Assembly: GCA_018064725.1 (NCBI GenBank)
Contig: JAGHUQ010000113.1
Coordinates: 1 to 53,310 of the forward strand
Direction of reading: 5' to 3'
DNA: 53,310 bases
DNA from: Candidatus Cryptobacteroides caccocaballi
GTDB lineage: Bacteria; Bacteroidota; Bacteroidia; Bacteroidales; UBA932
How positions within the stretch are numbered: the stretch's first letter is position 1; every line of letters starts with the position of its first letter. Positions 50,823-53,310 of the stretch are shown piece after piece. Below the pieces are notes generated by a model. That model had not been told where the DNA came from and did not search any database. It saw nothing but the letters and a program-made list of their open reading frames with translations. The position numbers were made by a program, and so were the translations under genes.

Positions 50823-52256
50823 ATGGCAAAACAGACACTCGGTCTTGAGCTCAAGCAGCAACAGAAGCTCTCACCTCTCCAGATTCAGACGATCAAGCTG
50901 ATCGAGCTCCCCGTACAGGAGCTGGAGCAGCGTATCAGAAAGGAGCTGGAGGACAATCCCGTGCTTGACGAGGACACAGCTCCAAGAGATGAGTCCCGGG
51001 AGGCTGAGGACCAGCCAAAGGACATCTCGCTTGACGAATATAAGGAGGAAGATCAGATTCCATCATACAAGCTGAGGGTCAACAATTACGGAAAGGATGA
51101 TGACAGCAGGTCCCAGTTCAGCACCTTCTCGGTGAAGGAAAGCTTCACCCAGAGCCTGATGGACCAGCTCGGATACAAGAACCTTGACGAGCACGAGAGA
51201 GCTGTGGCGGCATTCATAATCGGAAGCCTCGAAAGCAACGGTTATCTGCGTCGTTCCATCGACAACCTCGTCGATGACATGGCCTTCAGGGCAAACATAG
51301 AGACAGACGAGGAAGAGGTCCAGAGGATGCTTAAGGTCATTCAGGAGTTCGAGCCTGTGGGAGTCGGCGCGAGGGATCTCCAGGAGTGTCTTGCCCTCCA
51401 GCTCAAGAACAAGAAGCCAAGTCCTGCCAATCAGCTGGCACTGACCATCGTAGAGAAATATTTCGAGGAATTCAAGAACAGACATTTCTCCAAGATTATC
51501 AGCAAGCTCGGCGTCACCGAAGATGAGTTCAAGGCAGCAATGGTGAAGATCACCAAGCTGAATCCTTCTCCAGGAGGCCAGATTGACGATTCCTATACAG
51601 ACCAGGCCCAGCAGATCGTTCCGGATTTCGTACTGGACTACGTCAACGGAAACATGGAACTCTCCATGCCTAGATTCTCCGTACCCGAACTGAGAATCAA
51701 CAAGAAATATGCTGACATGCTCATGGAGGCAGCCGGTTCAGGCTCAACCAGAGAGCAGAAGGAGGCCGCGACCTTCGTCAAGAAGAAGATGGATTCGGCC
51801 AAATGGTTCGTGGAGGCGATCAAGCAGAGGCACAACACCCTCGAAAGCACGATGAAAGCCATACTCGATTACCAGCACGACTACTTTGTGGACGGAGACG
51901 AATCCTGCCTCAAGCCAATGGTCCTCAAGGACATCGCTGAGAAAACCGGTTTCGACATCTCAACGATTTCCCGTGTCGTAAACAGCAAATACATCGAGAC
52001 CCATTTCGGAATCTTCCCGCTCAAGTACTTCTTCTCTGAAGGACTCGAGAACAAGGATGGAGAGGAAGTATCGACGAGAGAGCTCAAGAAGGTGCTCAAG
52101 GAACTCGTAGACAACGAGGACACCCGCAACCCTCTCACCGATGACCAACTCGTCGTCGAGATGGAGAAGCGAGGCTACAAGGTCGCAAGGCGTACCATAG
52201 CAAAGTACAGGGACATCCTCAACATTCCCAAGGCACGACTTCGCAAGACGCTCTAG
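50823..52256 (+). CDS. rpoN: RNA polymerase sigma-54 factor
   Basis: 477 residues in the standard sigma-54 layout. Region I is glutamine- and leucine-rich (LGLELKQQQKLSPLQIQTIKLIELP), followed by an acidic region II, core-binding region III, a helix-turn-helix (LKDIAEKTGFDISTISRVVNSKYIET) and the RpoN box RRTIAKYRDILNIPKARLRK near the C-terminus, which contacts the -24 element. No sigma-54 activator is encoded in the window. Its TAG stop overlaps the radC stop at CTAG. Confidence 0.97.
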   Translation: MAKQTLGLELKQQQKLSPLQIQTIKLIELPVQELEQRIRKELEDNPVLDEDTAPRDESREAEDQPKDISLDEYKEEDQIPSYKLRVNNYGKDDDSRSQFSTFSVKESFTQSLMDQLGYKNLDEHERAVAAFIIGSLESNGYLRRSIDNLVDDMAFRANIETDEEEVQRMLKVIQEFEPVGVGARDLQECLALQLKNKKPSPANQLALTIVEKYFEEFKNRHFSKIISKLGVTEDEFKAAMVKITKLNPSPGGQIDDSYTDQAQQIVPDFVLDYVNGNMELSMPRFSVPELRINKKYADMLMEAAGSGSTREQKEAATFVKKKMDSAKWFVEAIKQRHNTLESTMKAILDYQHDYFVDGDESCLKPMVLKDIAEKTGFDISTISRVVNSKYIETHFGIFPLKYFFSEGLENKDGEEVSTRELKKVLKELVDNEDTRNPLTDDQLVVEMEKRGYKVARRTIAKYRDILNIPKARLRKTL

Positions 52257-52963
52257 TCCTCCGACGTCAGTGCCGCAGGGCTCTTCACCACAACTTCCTG
52301 AGAAAAGCTGTAGTATCCGCTGTCTGAGAGTATCAGATGGTCCAGCAACTGCTTGTCCAACGACTCCAAAGCCTTTTTCAGGGCGATCGTTGCATCTATG
52401 TCATTCTGCCCAGGCATAGGATTGTCTGACGGGTGATTGTGGAACATGATGACACCGGTGGCGTTCTTGTCGAGCACTTTCTTGAGTATGCGCGGGATAT
52501 CAAGAGAAGTGCTGCTTATGTTGCCTACCGAAATATGCTCCAAGGATATGACATAGTTGGCCCTGTTCAGCAGCATCACCCAGAATTCCTCATGGTCAAG
52601 CCCTCTAAGCTTCGGCGCCATGACCCTCCAGGCCAGTTCCGCCGAACGTATGGGTACCTTTGCGATGTCCGTGGATTCCGACATCCACCTGCGTCCCAGC
52701 TCAAATGCAGCGGTCAGAGTCGCAGCCTTGTCTTCCCCTATCCCCGGGACCTTCATCATCTGCTCTGCGGACAGCGCATACAGCTTTGACAATTTTCCTT
52801 CCGAAGCGACGAGCAGCGACTGAGCCACCTCGAGCACATTGCTTCCGACGACGCCCGTCCTGAGAAGCACGGCAAGCAGCTCACCGTTGCTCAGATTGCG
52901 TGCGCCATATTTTCTGATCTTCTCCCTCGGCCTCTCGTCGAGGCACATATCCAACATCTTCAT
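52253..52963 (-). CDS. radC: DNA repair protein RadC
   Basis: 236 residues. A helix-hairpin-helix-like N-terminal part (LLAVLLRTG to IGEDKAATLTAAFELGRR) precedes the JAB1/MPN domain. The metal motif HNHPSDNPMPGQND (about 168-181) keeps both histidines and the aspartate; the glycine of the usual HPSG is an aspartate here. Function in repair is historical and uncertain. ATG 52963 lies 5 bases after a perfect -7 box; a longer frame to 53005 would place that promoter inside the gene. Confidence 0.9.
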   Translation of the reverse strand: MKMLDMCLDERPREKIRKYGARNLSNGELLAVLLRTGVVGSNVLEVAQSLLVASEGKLSKLYALSAEQMMKVPGIGEDKAATLTAAFELGRRWMSESTDIAKVPIRSAELAWRVMAPKLRGLDHEEFWVMLLNRANYVISLEHISVGNISSTSLDIPRILKKVLDKNATGVIMFHNHPSDNPMPGQNDIDATIALKKALESLDKQLLDHLILSDSGYYSFSQEVVVKSPAALTSED

Positions 52964-52968
52964 GTCGT

Positions 52969-52976
52969 CAAAGTTA
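52969..52976 (-). promoter_or_regulatory. -7 element TAACTTTG for radC
   Basis: A perfect TAnnTTTG match with five bases before the ATG at 52963, implying a nearly leaderless message. The rest of the gap up to the tRNA promoter (52977-53133) contains only one DnaA-box-like nonamer at 53072-53080. Confidence 0.55.
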
Positions 52977-53133
52977 GGTTTGGCAATTGAATTCCCGGCA
53001 CGCAAGATACACTCGGAAACGACATTTCAAGAAATCCGGAGACTTTTCACTTTTTTGCGGGCACCACGAATTTTTCCACAGGAAGAAGTAATCATAAATC
53101 GTCGTTCTACCTCTTAAAATGGAGAAAACGGCT

Positions 53134-53162
53134 TGCAGATTCCAAAAATATATCTATCTTTG
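53134..53162 (+). promoter_or_regulatory. Promoter TTG-N19-TATCTTG for tRNA-His
   Basis: TTG at 53134-53136 and TATCTTG at 53156-53162 are 19 bases apart. The -7 box lacks one T of TAnnTTTG. It lies 17 bases before the tRNA. Confidence 0.55.
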
Positions 53163-53179
53163 CATTCCCAAACCAACAT

Positions 53180-53254
53180 GGTGCCTGTAGTTCAGTTGGT
53201 TAGAGCGTCAGATTGTGGTTCTGAATGTCGTGGGTGCGAGCCCCACCAGGCACC
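53180..53254 (+). tRNA. tRNA-His (anticodon GUG)
   Basis: A full cloverleaf. The extra 5' G (-1) pairs with C73, as required for histidine identity. The acceptor GTGCCTG pairs with CAGGCAC, the D arm is GTTC/GAGC, the anticodon stem TCAGA/TCTGA holds loop TTGTGGT (anticodon GTG), and the T arm is GTGGG/CCCAC. The CCA is not encoded. It is monocistronic, with its own promoter and terminator. Confidence 0.98.
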
Positions 53255-53258
53255 CTGG

Positions 53259-53297
53259 ATAAGCCTTGCAGGAAACTGCAGGGCTTATTTGTTTTTT
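53259..53297 (+). terminator. Intrinsic terminator after tRNA-His
   Basis: ATAAGCCTTGCAG pairs with CTGCAGGGCTTAT (one T-G pair) around a GAAA tetraloop, followed by a T-rich tract. Confidence 0.93.
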
Positions 53298-53300
53298 TAC

Positions 53301-53308
53301 TACCTTTG
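53301..53308 (+). promoter_or_regulatory. -7 element TACCTTTG at the right edge
   Basis: A perfect TAnnTTTG match directly after the tRNA terminator, so a new plus-strand transcript probably starts at the window edge. Confidence 0.5.
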
Positions 53309-53310
53309 GG

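Noticed and set aside
53072..53080. DnaA-box-like TTTTCCACA between radC and tRNA-His
   Set aside because: A single nonamer match without a cluster, an AT-rich unwinding region or dnaA/dnaN nearby does not support a replication origin.
1..53310. CRISPR array, insertion sequence, prophage or integron
   Set aside because: No regularly spaced direct repeats, transposase or integrase, and gene content is housekeeping throughout.

Overview
This window is an ordinary, gene-dense stretch of chromosome from a member of the Bacteroidota, most likely order Bacteroidales. The evidence is: promoter -7 elements of the form TAnnTTTG in about twenty gene gaps; almost no Shine-Dalgarno sequences; an Rpb6-like omega subunit; a Bacteroidales-type ExbB / small membrane protein / ExbD / ExbD cluster; a fused-subunit 2-oxoacid:ferredoxin oxidoreductase; and several lipoproteins and F-terminated outer-membrane barrels. 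I cannot name a genus. I see no insertion sequence, prophage, CRISPR array or rRNA operon. One CDS is cut by the left edge; the others look intact.

Layout. 1-9.7 kb: an edge-truncated LolC/E-type permease, a BASS-family transporter, a TPR protein, an RsmB/RsmF-type methyltransferase, a SRPBCC protein divergent from a Nudix hydrolase, queA, dprA, tatD and a type I asparaginase. 9.7-15 kb: the TonB energy-transduction operon (exbB, a small membrane protein, two exbD genes), a strong terminator, then asnS, udk and a TonB-like protein. 15-22 kb (minus strand): an S41 protease, a dCMP deaminase, an unrecognised 709-residue anchored protein, a yceD-rpmF-tRNA-Arg unit and typA. 22-28 kb (minus): an outer-membrane barrel and two DASS (SLC13-type) carriers flanking an M49-like lipoprotein. 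28-35 kb (minus): nitroreductase, NADP-type glutamate dehydrogenase, VOC protein, SDR and korB/korA. 35-40 kb (minus): envelope genes nadK, uppS, bamA and an OmpH/Skp chaperone. 40-44 kb (plus): pdxJ, a second Skp-like lipoprotein, a glycosyltransferase and a LysM/periplasmic-binding-like protein. 44-50 kb (minus): recN, an rpoZ/Rpb6-like gene, bamD, an SDR, a Fur-family regulator and miaB. 50-53 kb: a LEA14-like lipoprotein, a SPOR-like protein, rpoN, radC and tRNA-His.

How they fit together. Much of the window serves the envelope: outer-membrane protein assembly (BamA, BamD, two Skp-like chaperones), the undecaprenyl carrier (UppS), TonB energy coupling (ExbB/ExbD/TonB), lipoprotein release and peptidoglycan-associated proteins. 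A second theme is amino-acid and organic-acid metabolism (asparaginase, GdhA, KorAB, DASS carriers). A third is tRNA and ribosome maturation (QueA, MiaB, RsmB/F-like, TypA, YceD-L32).

The signal I would follow first is an 84-nt region directly upstream of queA. It can fold into a three-way junction with perfect 9-, 9- and 7-bp stems and is a candidate cis-regulatory RNA. Next come an M49-like lipoprotein whose HExxH motif reads RExxH, sitting between two DASS carriers that both have altered second SNT motifs, and a Fur-family gene with a perfect promoter, an inverted repeat over its -33 box and an apparently leaderless start.
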